From Saccharibacillus soli (GTDB lineage: Bacteria > Bacillota > Bacilli > Paenibacillales > Paenibacillaceae): DNA of 64,000 nt. How positions within the stretch are numbered: position 1 is the first letter of the stretch; each line of letters begins with the position of its first letter. Under the pieces are notes generated by a model, which worked only from the letters and a program-made list of their open reading frames with translations, made no database searches and had not been told where the DNA came from. This document shows, piece by piece, positions 34,689-43,812 of the stretch. Location of the stretch: NCBI GenBank assembly GCA_002189105.1, contig NIOB01000003.1, positions 434,001 to 498,000 of the forward strand. Reading direction: 5' to 3'. Made by a program: the position numbers and the translations under genes.

Positions 34689-37370
34689 TCAGTTGGTCAG
34701 GAAGAAGTCATTATTAACATTTTCGGACAAGGAATTGCTTGTCGCACGGCTTCCGTCTGCAATCGACAGGACGAACGCGCGGTATGCAACGCCCACTTGC
34801 AGTGGATCACCGAAGGCGTCACGGTTGACACTTCCGTTGATTCCGAATGTCACATTTTCACCATTGGAGCGTTGGCTGTTGGAAGCTACATTCGCCTGTG
34901 CCAGAGTGAAGCTTCCTGCTTTGTTTGTAGGAACCAGCATTACGTTGTAATAAGCAGTGCCCACTTCACTGGTTGGCTTCGAGAAGCTAACCGTTACATT
35001 AGGTCCGCTGGCCGATGTTCTCACATTCGTAGCAGCCGGTGCGCCAGCTTCGCTGAGCGAGATTTCGTTGGAACGATCCGACAGCGCATTGACGCCGCTC
35101 TTCGACACCGTCAGGACGAAGAAGCGATAAGCTCCGTTGTTGGAGATCAGGTTACCATTGACATCGCGGCTGCTGGCGTTAAGCGCTTGGCGAACCTGTC
35201 CGCTGCCACCTGCGGCAACCGTTGTATAAGACACGGCTGCATTGGCGTTTGCCAGGCTGTACGAACCCGACTGGCTCGATGGAACGGCCAGGATGCGGTA
35301 TTCGCTGACGTCCGTCTCGCTCGAAGAACGGGTAAACGTCACTTCAACATCACTCGCATTACCTGTCTGGCTCTTAACTCCTGCGGCTACGTTGGTTGCG
35401 CCGACTGCCGAAGTTCCGTCTGCCAGCGTTACTGCATTGGACACGCCGGACAGCGAGTAGTTGGACGCATTGTTCGAGTTGCCTGTTCCTACCGCCAGAA
35501 CGAAGACGCGGTAAGCCACGCCGCTGCGAATCGGCTCACCATTGACGTCACGGGTGGATGTGTTCAGGAATGTGCTTTGGTTGGCACCCGTTCTAGGCAG
35601 CATCGTATAGTTCGTCGATGGAACGCTGATAGCGGACGACAGACCGAAGTTTGCCGCACTAGCCGATTTGACAACCATTACTCGATATTCCGAGATGCTG
35701 CTCTCGTCCGAAGCGCGTCCGAACGTTACCAGCAGGTCACGTCCATCCCCCGCGTTGCCCGCATCGGTCAGCGACGGAGTCAGGGCAGTCCCCACGTTGT
35801 TGCCGCCCAGTGTAATCGGCTGCGAGGAACTCGACAGAATGTTGGTGCTGCTCGATGTACCCGCGCCGACAGTCAGGACGTACACGCGGTATGTCGTACC
35901 GTTACGAATCAGATCGCCATCCGTATCGCGTGTGGATGAACTCAACGTCTGCGCAATGTTCGCACCGTTTTTGGTTACCGTTGTGTAGTTGGCAGCTGGC
36001 AGGCTGTTTGCCGCATTGATATTGAAGGCAGACGCTCTGGAATCCTTCACAACCATGATGCGATATTGGCTGACCACGCCTTCGTTTGTCGCGCGGTCGA
36101 AGGTGACGCGCAGGTCACGACCATCGCCGTAGTCATTCACGTCACTTGCAGCGATATTGGTTGCCGATACATCCGATCCGCTCATCGACAGTGTCAGCGA
36201 AGAGGATGCAACGGACAGGGCGTTATTGGTCGCTACGTTGCTGCTGCTGTTCGCCATGACGAATACCGTATAAGGTACGCCGCTGCGAATCAGTTCACCC
36301 GAAGTATCACGGGAAGCCGACGTCAGCGTCACACTCGAAGATCCTTTTGCCACAGAAGTCATGTTGGCAGCAGGAACCGCATTCGCTGCGGCCAGATTGA
36401 ACGAAGACGCATTGGCCGTCTTGACTACGAACACGCTGTAGCCCGACACACGCGACTCATCCTGAGGACGCGTAAACGATACGTTCAAGTCACGGCCGTC
36501 GCCGTTATCCGCTACATCCGCTGCGCGAACAGCTGTTGGAGCTGCTCCTGCTGGATTGCCGCTCAGAGTAACGGCAGAGGAAGCCGACGAGAGCACGGCC
36601 TTGCCGGATGCAAATTCATTGCCGACTGCCAGCACGAAGACTTGATAAGGCTGACCGGATTTCAGCGTTTCGCCGCTGGTGTCCTTGGACTGTGCATTGA
36701 ATGTGAAGGTCGGGTTCGATCCATCCGGCATGATAGTTGTGAAGTTATTGGTGTTGGTTGCACTCGTCAGATTGAACGAAGAAGCGCTGCCCGATTTCAC
36801 GACGAATACCCGGTAGTGATCGACATAGGACTCATCCGAAGACTTGTTGAACGCTACGCGAAGGTCACGACCGTCTCCATATTGGCCGAGGTTGCTGGCC
36901 GTAACGGAAGAAGGAGCCTTCAGGTCCGAAGTCGTCGTAATCACGACGCTCTGGCTGGTCGGGTTCCAGTTGACGTTCTGACCAAGTGATTCCCCGATGA
37001 AGCGCAGCGGCACGACCGTGTTGCCATTGATCGCACGTGCAGGCACGTCCAGCGTCACATTGTTTCCGTTCACCGTTGCGGCCTTGGAACCAATCTTGAG
37101 CGTTACGGTGTTACCCCCTCTATAAGCGGTAATCGTCTGTGTCTTCTGGTTCCAGTTCACCTGCGCGTTCAGCGCTTCAAAGATGCCACGAAGCGGTACG
37201 AGCGTCCGGTTACCCTGGGCGATTGGCGCCTGCCGAGTCGTAAGCTCCACACCGTCGATGTAGATCTTGATCTTGGCTGCCGCTGCGTCGGCTGTTTGCG
37301 GAATGGCCGCAGGGATGAGCAGTGCTCCCGCCAATACAGCTGCACTGATTTTTTGCATGTTTTTCTTCAT
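34689..37370 (-). CDS. Secreted surface protein: copper-amine-oxidase N-domain plus six tandem beta repeats
   Basis: 893 residues. Signal peptide 1-31, then a Cu_amine_oxidN1 domain (about 35-150, with GNRTLVPLRGIFEALNAQV and NTVVPLRFIGESLGQNV), common in Paenibacillus wall-associated proteins and not itself catalytic. Six repeats of about 115-125 residues follow, with conserved GDGRDL, VxFxRxxDES, YRVxVVKS and SGxxYRVFVL. They look like fibronectin-III-like or similar sandwich modules. Repeats 5 and 6 have diverged and lost GDGRDL. The start MKKNMQ at 37370 has GGGAG ten bases upstream. Likely a stalk or adhesin; no enzyme domain is seen. Confidence 0.82.
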   Translation of the reverse strand: MKKNMQKISAAVLAGALLIPAAIPQTADAAAAKIKIYIDGVELTTRQAPIAQGNRTLVPLRGIFEALNAQVNWNQKTQTITAYRGGNTVTLKIGSKAATVNGNNVTLDVPARAINGNTVVPLRFIGESLGQNVNWNPTSQSVVITTTSDLKAPSSVTASNLGQYGDGRDLRVAFNKSSDESYVDHYRVFVVKSGSASSFNLTSATNTNNFTTIMPDGSNPTFTFNAQSKDTSGETLKSGQPYQVFVLAVGNEFASGKAVLSSASSAVTLSGNPAGAAPTAVRAADVADNGDGRDLNVSFTRPQDESRVSGYSVFVVKTANASSFNLAAANAVPAANMTSVAKGSSSVTLTSASRDTSGELIRSGVPYTVFVMANSSSNVATNNALSVASSSLTLSMSGSDVSATNIAASDVNDYGDGRDLRVTFDRATNEGVVSQYRIMVVKDSRASAFNINAANSLPAANYTTVTKNGANIAQTLSSSTRDTDGDLIRNGTTYRVYVLTVGAGTSSSTNILSSSSQPITLGGNNVGTALTPSLTDAGNAGDGRDLLVTFGRASDESSISEYRVMVVKSASAANFGLSSAISVPSTNYTMLPRTGANQSTFLNTSTRDVNGEPIRSGVAYRVFVLAVGTGNSNNASNYSLSGVSNAVTLADGTSAVGATNVAAGVKSQTGNASDVEVTFTRSSSETDVSEYRILAVPSSQSGSYSLANANAAVSYTTVAAGGSGQVRQALNASSRDVNGNLISNNGAYRFFVLTVSKSGVNALSDRSNEISLSEAGAPAATNVRTSASGPNVTVSFSKPTSEVGTAYYNVMLVPTNKAGSFTLAQANVASNSQRSNGENVTFGINGSVNRDAFGDPLQVGVAYRAFVLSIADGSRATSNSLSENVNNDFFLTN

Positions 37371-37391
37371 TATCTTTTTTCTCCCTTCCAT

Positions 37392-37794
37392 TATATGGGT
37401 TGGTTGAAATACGTCTCTTGACTTCTTACTCTAATATTTGACGTCCGAATCACAAGAAAGGTTGCCCTCGCCTACAAAAAATGTTTTTTCCGCAAGGCAA
37501 ATACTGTCTACAAACCGCGCTGCATCAGGCTTTCTACTAAATAACCCTTCACATTCCGCCTCGGGATGTCGAGCTGCGATTATTAGAATGATCTTATTAT
37601 TATTTATAAATAAAATTCTATTTTTACATATTATGATGTTATTCATAAGAGGCTCTGCTCATAAGAAAAGGCCTACCTAATTTATAGGAGGCCTTGGTCT
37701 GTTTACAGATATATTACACTTATTTGAATTAAGATCATGCGATTCAGTCAAGATCATCCGGCAGCGAGCGGAGAGGATTTGGGATGCCTCCTCC
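37392..37794. other. AT-rich intergenic region
   Basis: About 400 bases without a supported gene. It is notably AT-rich at 37560-37640. It includes the promoter region of the repeat surface protein and a terminator near 37668. Confidence 0.5.
37668..37695 (-). terminator. Terminator after the DUF445 gene
   Basis: AAGGCCT and CCTA on the left pair with TAGG and AGGCCTT on the right around a short AT loop, with one bulged base. The minus strand continues into TTTTCTT. Confidence 0.6.
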
Positions 37795-39036
37795 TCAGAT
37801 TAACTGAATGGCAGACAGCACAATACCGACCAGGAACCCGCAGACGGCGCCATTGACCCGAATCCATTGCAGATCCTTGCCAATCTTCTCTTCAAGCATC
37901 TCGACAAGCTGTTGATCGTCCATGCGATCCACATTGTCCCGTACCAGCTGTCCGATGCGGTAATGGTTCTCTTCGGCAAGTCTGACGAGCGTTCCGCGTG
38001 CCTTTGATTCCCACTCTTCAATTCGCTCCGGCTCGGAAGCCAGATTGCGAAGGAGCGCCGCATAGACACGGAAAACCATTCTTCCGCCGTTCGCGCGTTC
38101 TTCTGCCGTCTTCGCCAGTGCGAACTGACGCAGCTTCTCCAGATTCTCACGGATGAACAGCGCGGTGCTCTCTTCCTGCAAAATCTCCAGCACTTGACCG
38201 CGCACGTACTCCAGCTTCTCTTCATCTCCTGCGGCTTCAAACAACTTGACCCGAATTTCGCGCAGAATCGCTATACGCTGTTCGCCATAAGGGTCCAGCA
38301 GCGAATCAATGCCCGCCATCAGCATCGTCTGGATCATGGAACCCAACTTGTCTTCGTTCACCATGCCGGCAAAGGCCTGGAACGCAAATCCGGTAAATCC
38401 GCCCACCTTCGCGTTCGACAGCTGCTCCAGAGCCAGAGCGCCCATCGTATCTTTGGTCGAAGGTAGAGACGCCCATCTTCTGGCCTCTCCCAGCGCGCAA
38501 TCAAAAAGCTGAATCTCGTAACCATCATTCAGTACCTTGGTTAAGGCACGATCGGCCAATCCTGCGGCGTCTACACCACGCACATAACCGGCAGCCGCTT
38601 CACGTACCGGCTCTACCGCCTTCTCCAGCGGCAGCTTGGCAATGGCTTCGGAAGCGTAGTCGAGAATCTGCTGCCGCGTACGCTTACGCGCCATGCTGCG
38701 GGTAACAATACCTGCCACGCCATGAACCAGATTCAGGCGGCTTAATTGGCGGGTGATACTCTCTTTGTTCAGCAGTTCATTTTCCATCGCAGACACCAAC
38801 GAATCCACGATCCGTCCCTTGTTCTTGAGCAGAAGTGAAGTATGTGGAATCGGGATGCCCAGCGGGTGCCGGAACAGAGCCGTTACCGCGAACCAGTCAG
38901 CGAGGCCGCCAACCAGACCCGCTTCAAAGCCGCCCAGGATCACAAACGTCCACGCATTTTCGGGCAGGAACAGGCAGACCACGAAGCCTGCGGCCATCAC
39001 GATCAGCGAGATTCCCGCCAAATTTTTTGATCCCAT
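37795..39036 (-). CDS. DUF445 family membrane protein
   Basis: 413 residues. Membrane helices at the N-terminus (about 7-45) and at the very C-terminus (GFLVGIVLSAIQLI) enclose a long helical, charged middle. GLVGGLADWFAVTALFRHPLGIPIPHT near residues 40-65 is the hallmark of DUF445 (YheB/UPF0754-like). The role is unknown; members are membrane-bound with a cytoplasmic or extracytoplasmic helical domain. GGGGGAG precedes the ATG. It stands alone, with a terminator about 100 bases after its stop. Confidence 0.88.
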   Translation of the reverse strand: MGSKNLAGISLIVMAAGFVVCLFLPENAWTFVILGGFEAGLVGGLADWFAVTALFRHPLGIPIPHTSLLLKNKGRIVDSLVSAMENELLNKESITRQLSRLNLVHGVAGIVTRSMARKRTRQQILDYASEAIAKLPLEKAVEPVREAAAGYVRGVDAAGLADRALTKVLNDGYEIQLFDCALGEARRWASLPSTKDTMGALALEQLSNAKVGGFTGFAFQAFAGMVNEDKLGSMIQTMLMAGIDSLLDPYGEQRIAILREIRVKLFEAAGDEEKLEYVRGQVLEILQEESTALFIRENLEKLRQFALAKTAEERANGGRMVFRVYAALLRNLASEPERIEEWESKARGTLVRLAEENHYRIGQLVRDNVDRMDDQQLVEMLEEKIGKDLQWIRVNGAVCGFLVGIVLSAIQLI

Positions 39037-39281
39037 CGTCTCTCCCCCTTACTTTCCTATGGAATGTCATACCCTGTGTATACGCGGCGAAAACCTATAC
39101 CGCTTCCGATTCGGACGCGGATTCTCATCCATTTTAGTATAGCCGTTGATTGAAACGCAAAAAACAACTTTATAAAAGAAGTAGTCACCTATTTGGACAG
39201 CCCTGACTCAATCTCTGACTGCACATGAGTTCACCCGACTTCATTATAGGGCTTCATTAGAAACGGAGGGAATCCAGCAGC

Positions 39282-39983
39282 ATGGACAACATCGTATTTA
39301 TGACTTTCAAGCAGGAGAAATCACTGGATCACGTCATCGAACGGTTCCAGCAGCATCCGATCACCGATGAATATCTTGTCCTTCAAGCAGCGGTGCTGCG
39401 CAAATTATCCGGACGAATCGTTCGGGAGCGCGACTACCGCTTTGCCGAAGATCAGCCGGATATGCGGCATCTAACGAATGACCTGATCGATTCCATCATG
39501 TCCGTTATGTCCGGGCCGATTGGCAGTCTGATTGGCGGTTACAACGGCCCATTGATGGATGCGGAACGAAATATCAAGGACATCGTGGAAGAATCGGGGA
39601 TGTTGGAAGCCATCGCCTCCAAGCTGAATGAGCAGGAGTGGGCACTGCTGGCGCTGGTGCGTGAGCATAACGAGATTAGTCTCAGCAGTCGGTCGAATGC
39701 GCTGGGGGCAAGTGCTGTGGTGCGTAAGGATGCCGCACGAGTCGCTTATGAGGTGATGAACGCACGCGAGCTTCGCAGCGAATGGGAAGAACGAAACGGT
39801 GCCTTTGATGTGGAAGCATCGGATGACGCGTTGAAGGAGAGCATCCGTGAGGAGCTGCGCGAGCGAGCCAGACGTCATTCTTTTGAGCAGGAAGAGGCCA
39901 TTCGAGAACGCCTGCGTGGTGACTTTGACTACTTGCAGGGCAGAGCGTCCACTCACGAAACGAACGAACCTAAACGTCCCTGA
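39282..39983 (+). CDS. Hypothetical protein, DUF1269-like N-terminal half
   Basis: 233 residues. The opening MDNIVFMTFKQEKSLDHVIE, the GPIGSLIGGYNGPLMD glycine-rich stretch near residue 80 and ALLALVREHNE near 120 resemble the DUF1269 layout, in which a glycine-zipper sits in a ferredoxin-like or helical soluble protein. The C-terminal 80 residues are a highly charged helix (ESIREELRERARRHSFEQEE). There is no signal peptide. GGAGGG precedes the ATG. Family similarity is weak and no function can be given. Confidence 0.55.
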   Translation: MDNIVFMTFKQEKSLDHVIERFQQHPITDEYLVLQAAVLRKLSGRIVRERDYRFAEDQPDMRHLTNDLIDSIMSVMSGPIGSLIGGYNGPLMDAERNIKDIVEESGMLEAIASKLNEQEWALLALVREHNEISLSSRSNALGASAVVRKDAARVAYEVMNARELRSEWEERNGAFDVEASDDALKESIREELRERARRHSFEQEEAIRERLRGDFDYLQGRASTHETNEPKRP

Positions 39984-40060
39984 GACTTGAAAATAGGCTT
40001 TGTCCACAGCGGTTGCACAGACGGCCTCGGCCGTCCATGATAAGGGAGGTTACTTGAGCC

Positions 40061-40618
40061 ATGCCATTCAGCCCCCATCTGTTTCGACGCTTTCAGAAAG
40101 TGTTTGTGCTGTCCCTCGCTCTAACCGGCCTGGGCGCTTCTTTGCCCCTGGGCGAAGGCTTCACTTCCAGCCTCTATGCCACCGAAGCGGCGACCAAGAC
40201 GGAATCGCCAAGCCCCGAGCAGACTGCAGCCCAGCAGTATGCCGATCGGCTGGACGAGATTACGCCGTATGCCAGCAAGGCGGCAGAATCTTTCAATACG
40301 TTCAAGACTGTATCGTCATCCAACCGCAAAGCTCTCTATCTGGCGCTCAACAATGTGATCGTCCCCAACTACAGCAAATTCTATTATGAGCTGAAGAAGC
40401 TTGATCCGCCGGATGGGAAGTTGACTTCCTTACACGCCCATTATGTGCAGGGCGCTTCACTTCAGCTCCAGGGCATGCAGCTCATCAAGAAATCGCTGTA
40501 TGCCGCAACCATCAATTGGACGGTATATAAACAGGGGCAGGCCAAGCTCCGCGAAGGCAAAAAAGAGCTGACGCTATTTATCGACGGTTTTAAGGCTTAT
40601 CGAGCCAGTCTGAAATAA
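40061..40618 (+). CDS. Secreted hypothetical helical protein
   Basis: 185 residues. A signal peptide (about 1-40, KVFVLSLALTGLGASLP) with a probable cleavage after YATEA. The mature part is Lys/Tyr-rich and helical (QQYADRLDEITPYASKAAES, NYSKFYYELKKLDPPDGKLT, GKKELTLFIDGFKAYRASLK), resembling a four-helix arrangement. No cysteine or catalytic motif is seen. GGGAGG precedes the ATG. It starts 78 bp after the previous gene and may share its transcript. I do not recognise it. Confidence 0.6.
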   Translation: MPFSPHLFRRFQKVFVLSLALTGLGASLPLGEGFTSSLYATEAATKTESPSPEQTAAQQYADRLDEITPYASKAAESFNTFKTVSSSNRKALYLALNNVIVPNYSKFYYELKKLDPPDGKLTSLHAHYVQGASLQLQGMQLIKKSLYAATINWTVYKQGQAKLREGKKELTLFIDGFKAYRASLK

Positions 40619-40782
40619 GTGGGCATCCATCCAGAATTACATTCCCAAGCGGGCAGCTGCAGCAGCTCGCTTTTTTGGCGTGTTTCTCTCGGGACTTTTT
40701 CGCTGAACCCTTCAATTATTGTCGAACTTTACCGAAATATAGCGATAGGTTTATTGATTCCATATTTCTTTCAATAATTTAT

Positions 40783-40797
40783 TGCAATTCTATTGTT
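40783..40797 (+). promoter_or_regulatory. Possible OhrR operator
   Basis: TGCAATTCTATTGTT matches 11 of 15 positions of the palindromic OhrR site of Bacillus (TACAATTAAATTGTA), keeping the CAATT and ATTGT halves. It lies about 135 bases before the ohrR start. Confidence 0.35.
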
Positions 40798-40930
40798 TAA
40801 AATATAAAATGGAACAAAACATGGCAGTCCGTATGCGCAAACTCCGAAAGCCACAGATTGTGCTGAATAAAGAGGCCCTTCGACAAGTTTACGCACGCGG
40901 CCCAGTGAAACGGAAAGGATCGGTATCTGT

Positions 40931-41365
40931 ATGGACCAACAATTCAAGCTTGATTCCCACCTCTGCTTCTCTCTTTACGCCTGCTCGCGGGCCATCTTCC
41001 GCATGTATCGTCCTATGCTCGACGAACTCAACCTGACATACCCGCAGTATCTGGTTCTGCTGGTCCTGTGGGATCAACAAGAGAGCAGCATCAAGGAATT
41101 GAGCCAGGTTCTGAGCCTGGATTCCGGAACCCTAACCCCCATGCTCAAACGGATGGAAGCCTCCGGTCTGCTGGAACGCAACCGTTCACGCGAAGATGAA
41201 CGGATCGTTACCGTGCGCATTACCGATAAAGGGCGAGAGCTTCAGCAAAGCGCAGGCTGCATCCCCACCTCGCTGATTGAATCCAGCGGCCTTGATCTGG
41301 CGCAGCTCAGTGCCTTAAATGAAACGATCCGCATGCTGATGAATAACGTCGAGCATCACAGCTAA
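40931..41365 (+). CDS. ohrR: MarR-family organic peroxide sensor OhrR
   Basis: 144 residues. The sensing cysteine lies in LDSHLCFSLYACSRAIFR, matching the reactive Cys15 region of B. subtilis OhrR, and LTYPQYLVLLVLWDQQ follows, also highly conserved. The winged HTH covers about residues 50-100 with DSGTLTPMLKRME and REDERIVTVRITDKG. Oxidation of the Cys by organic hydroperoxides would release it from DNA. No ohr peroxidase gene lies next to it here, unlike the usual pairing. AAAGGA precedes the ATG. Confidence 0.88.
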   Translation: MDQQFKLDSHLCFSLYACSRAIFRMYRPMLDELNLTYPQYLVLLVLWDQQESSIKELSQVLSLDSGTLTPMLKRMEASGLLERNRSREDERIVTVRITDKGRELQQSAGCIPTSLIESSGLDLAQLSALNETIRMLMNNVEHHS

Positions 41366-41475
41366 AAGTCCGCTGCTCCTGCAATTGACCTGACATCTAA
41401 CGGCCTGTACTTGAACTTTGCACGAGTTGAACCGATGTAGAGAATAGGTAACGTTTCAAGAAAAGAGGAATGATA

Positions 41476-43047
41476 ATGACCGAATATCGGCGCTTCCTGC
41501 GCCGGCTTGTACGCAACTACATCATCGGTTCCGTGTTGGCCGTTTTATGTCTGGGAGGAGCTGTCATGACCTCGGCACTCAAGCTGCCGATCGGCGGATT
41601 TGACGCTTTATTCGTCGTGCTGTTCATCTCTTTCCTCGTTATGATGTCGCTAGAACTGCTGACATTCTCCAGACAGGTGCGACCGATTCGCAGCCTATTC
41701 CTTGAGGATCAGCCCTCGCTGGATCATATTCGGGACGCCTACTTGCAGATCCACAGGCTTCCGGCTTTGTCCGTGCTGCGAATTCTGGGTCCGCATTTGT
41801 TCGGACTGTCGGTTCCCGCCATTCTGCTGACACTGTGGTTCATGCACACCGGCTGGGTAGATCTGCCTGTTCACTATATCGGGATTGCCGCTTCCGGTGC
41901 TGTCCTGGTAGCCGGTATGCACGCACTGATCGAATATTTCCTGACCGATCAGGCCATACGTCCTCTGCTTAAAGTGGTGAGTGAAATGGGCGAACGCCAA
42001 TACAACGTCAGCGTATCGCTGGATGGTCGAGTCATCGTATCCACTCAGCGCAAGTTCCAGCTCAGTGCCTTCTCAATTGGTACCTTCCCCCTGCTGTTCT
42101 TCGTGCTTGCTACACAGATTCGCTTGAGTGTCACCGGATCGCCGCTGGCCGACGACTATTGGAGCTGGGCGTCATTGATCCTCGTCTTCGGGATCTTCTT
42201 CTCTTCGCTCGGCGCCTGGCTGCTCACCCGAAGCGTACGTCAGCCGATCTCCAATCTGGAAAAGGCACTGCTTGCCGTGCAGAAAGGCGATCTTGAAGTC
42301 CGCGCTTCCGACCTGTACTCTGACGAGTTCTCCCGGCTGGTCTCTGGCTTCAACCACATGGTTCATGGGCTGTCGCAGCGCCAGAGCATCAACGATCAAC
42401 TGCTGCAAAGTTATTTTTCCACGCTGGCCGCTGCACTGGATGCACGCGATGCCTATACCGCCGGTCACTCTCAACGTGTTGCGCAATACTCCCTGCTGAT
42501 CGGGCGGGCGGCGGGGCTGGGACAGGAAGAATTGGATCTGCTCAACAAGACGGCCCTGCTGCATGACATTGGGAAAATTGGCGTTCGGGATAGCGTGCTG
42601 CTCAAGGATGGGCGGCTGACCGACGAAGAATTTGAACAGATCAAAAAACATCCTACCCTTGGCGAGGAGATTCTCAAGCAGGTTGAGCCTACCGAGATGA
42701 TGGCGCCCCTGCTGCCCGGAGTACGCTCCCATCATGAACGATATGACGGACGCGGCTATCCCGATGGATTGGCGGGAACCGATATTCCCAAGTTTGGCCG
42801 TATTATCGCGGTTGCCGATGCGTTTGACGCCATGACCTCGGATCGTCCCTACAGAAGCGGAATGCCGCTGGAGAAAGCGATTTCGATCATCTCGGAAGGT
42901 AAAGGAACCCAGTGGGACCCGTATTACGCCATGCTGTTCGTAAATACCTTTTATCAGGAACAGAATTCGACCATCTCGTCCATACGTGCTTCCGATCCTT
43001 CTGCTCGTCGAATGGAACCCACTTCTCCCCCTCCGCAGGCACTCTAA
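41476..43047 (+). CDS. Membrane HAMP plus HD-GYP domain protein (cyclic-di-GMP phosphodiesterase family)
   Basis: 523 residues. Four to six membrane helices in the first 245 residues (pairs near 12-55, 100-150 and 195-245) with no large extracellular loop. HAMP near 250-300 (RQPISNLEKALLAVQKGDLE). The HD-GYP domain follows: HSQRVAQYSL, LLHDIGKIGVRD, HHERYDGRGYPDG and ADAFDAMTSDRPYR. All metal-binding HD-GYP residues are present, so it probably hydrolyses c-di-GMP. The start is the ATG at 41476, six bases after AGAGGA; the ATG at 41470 touches that site. Confidence 0.9.
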   Translation: MTEYRRFLRRLVRNYIIGSVLAVLCLGGAVMTSALKLPIGGFDALFVVLFISFLVMMSLELLTFSRQVRPIRSLFLEDQPSLDHIRDAYLQIHRLPALSVLRILGPHLFGLSVPAILLTLWFMHTGWVDLPVHYIGIAASGAVLVAGMHALIEYFLTDQAIRPLLKVVSEMGERQYNVSVSLDGRVIVSTQRKFQLSAFSIGTFPLLFFVLATQIRLSVTGSPLADDYWSWASLILVFGIFFSSLGAWLLTRSVRQPISNLEKALLAVQKGDLEVRASDLYSDEFSRLVSGFNHMVHGLSQRQSINDQLLQSYFSTLAAALDARDAYTAGHSQRVAQYSLLIGRAAGLGQEELDLLNKTALLHDIGKIGVRDSVLLKDGRLTDEEFEQIKKHPTLGEEILKQVEPTEMMAPLLPGVRSHHERYDGRGYPDGLAGTDIPKFGRIIAVADAFDAMTSDRPYRSGMPLEKAISIISEGKGTQWDPYYAMLFVNTFYQEQNSTISSIRASDPSARRMEPTSPPPQAL

Positions 43048-43065
43048 AAGGCTCCAACCAACAGA

Positions 43066-43091
43066 AAAACCGCGCGAACGCGGCCTTTCCC
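43066..43091. terminator. Short GC-rich terminator between HD-GYP and TetR genes
   Basis: CCGCG and CGCGG pair around CGAA, preceded by AAAAA and followed by CCTTT. It suits the convergent genes on both sides. Confidence 0.55.
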
Positions 43092-43098
43092 ATCGGGA

Positions 43099-43653
43099 TT
43101 ACAAGGCAAAAGCGTTCAGCGCGGTTTTAATTTGTTCAGGCGGAAGCGGCTCATACAAGTCTTCCCAATCATAGATCAGATGCAAATAGGAGCGGTAGAC
43201 CAGAAAGGCGATCACTTTAGGCTCCAGCCGGAACTTTTCACCCGAATCCGCATGTCGTCTGACCAGCTGTTCGATATACTGAACGACTCCTTCCTCCAGC
43301 GCACGGCGCATCTCCAGCACTCCGTGCCCTCCCGACAGGCGCGCCTCCCGATAGATGCCGACCAGCAAACGATGCCGTTCACGCAGCGCGATCATGGCAT
43401 CGAATGTGCGGTCAATATCCACCCGCAGCGGCTGCCCAGGCAGACAGGCCCGTTTGGACTCTTCCAGCAGATCCTCCAGCACATCTTCGACGATGGCCCG
43501 CAGCAGCGCTTCTTTATTTTCAAAACAAGTATAGATCGAACTCTTGCTCACATGTGCGGCTTTCGCTACGCTTTCCATCGTTGTACCGCGGAATCCGAAT
43601 CGTTCAAAACACAACATCGCCCCGTCGAGAATTCTCTGTCTCTTTACTTCCAC
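43099..43653 (-). CDS. TetR family transcriptional regulator
   Basis: 184 residues. The HTH is at about 8-55 (ILDGAMLCFERFGFRGTTME, then SKSSIYTCFENKEALLRAI). The helical C-terminal ligand domain has no recognisable signature. GTG start with GGGGGAG upstream. It lies downstream of the YhgE/Pip gene on the same strand, separated by a terminator, and is a likely regulator of that transporter-like protein, as TetR-YhgE neighbours are common. Target is inferred. Confidence 0.87.
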   Translation of the reverse strand: MEVKRQRILDGAMLCFERFGFRGTTMESVAKAAHVSKSSIYTCFENKEALLRAIVEDVLEDLLEESKRACLPGQPLRVDIDRTFDAMIALRERHRLLVGIYREARLSGGHGVLEMRRALEEGVVQYIEQLVRRHADSGEKFRLEPKVIAFLVYRSYLHLIYDWEDLYEPLPPEQIKTALNAFAL

Positions 43654-43726
43654 GTCCGCTCCCCCTCTGGTTCTGTCTATTTGCCTTCCTCTTCCATTAT
43701 GCCACCTTGCCTGATGAATCGTCGTG

Positions 43727-43772
43727 AAAAAAAGCTCCCCGCATATCCAGATGGATCATTCGCGGGGAGCTT
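43727..43772 (-). terminator. Terminator after the YhgE/Pip gene
   Basis: AAGCTCCCCGC and GCGGGGAGCTT form an 11-bp stem; the minus strand continues into a run of Ts. Confidence 0.82.
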
Positions 43773-43812
43773 CCAGATTCTTGTTGTCGAGCAGAGGCTC
43801 GGGGGTCATCCG

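Noticed and set aside
37431-37646. 71-codon minus-strand frame in the AT-rich intergenic region
   Set aside because: Composition is random-like, there is no good ribosome site and no family similarity.
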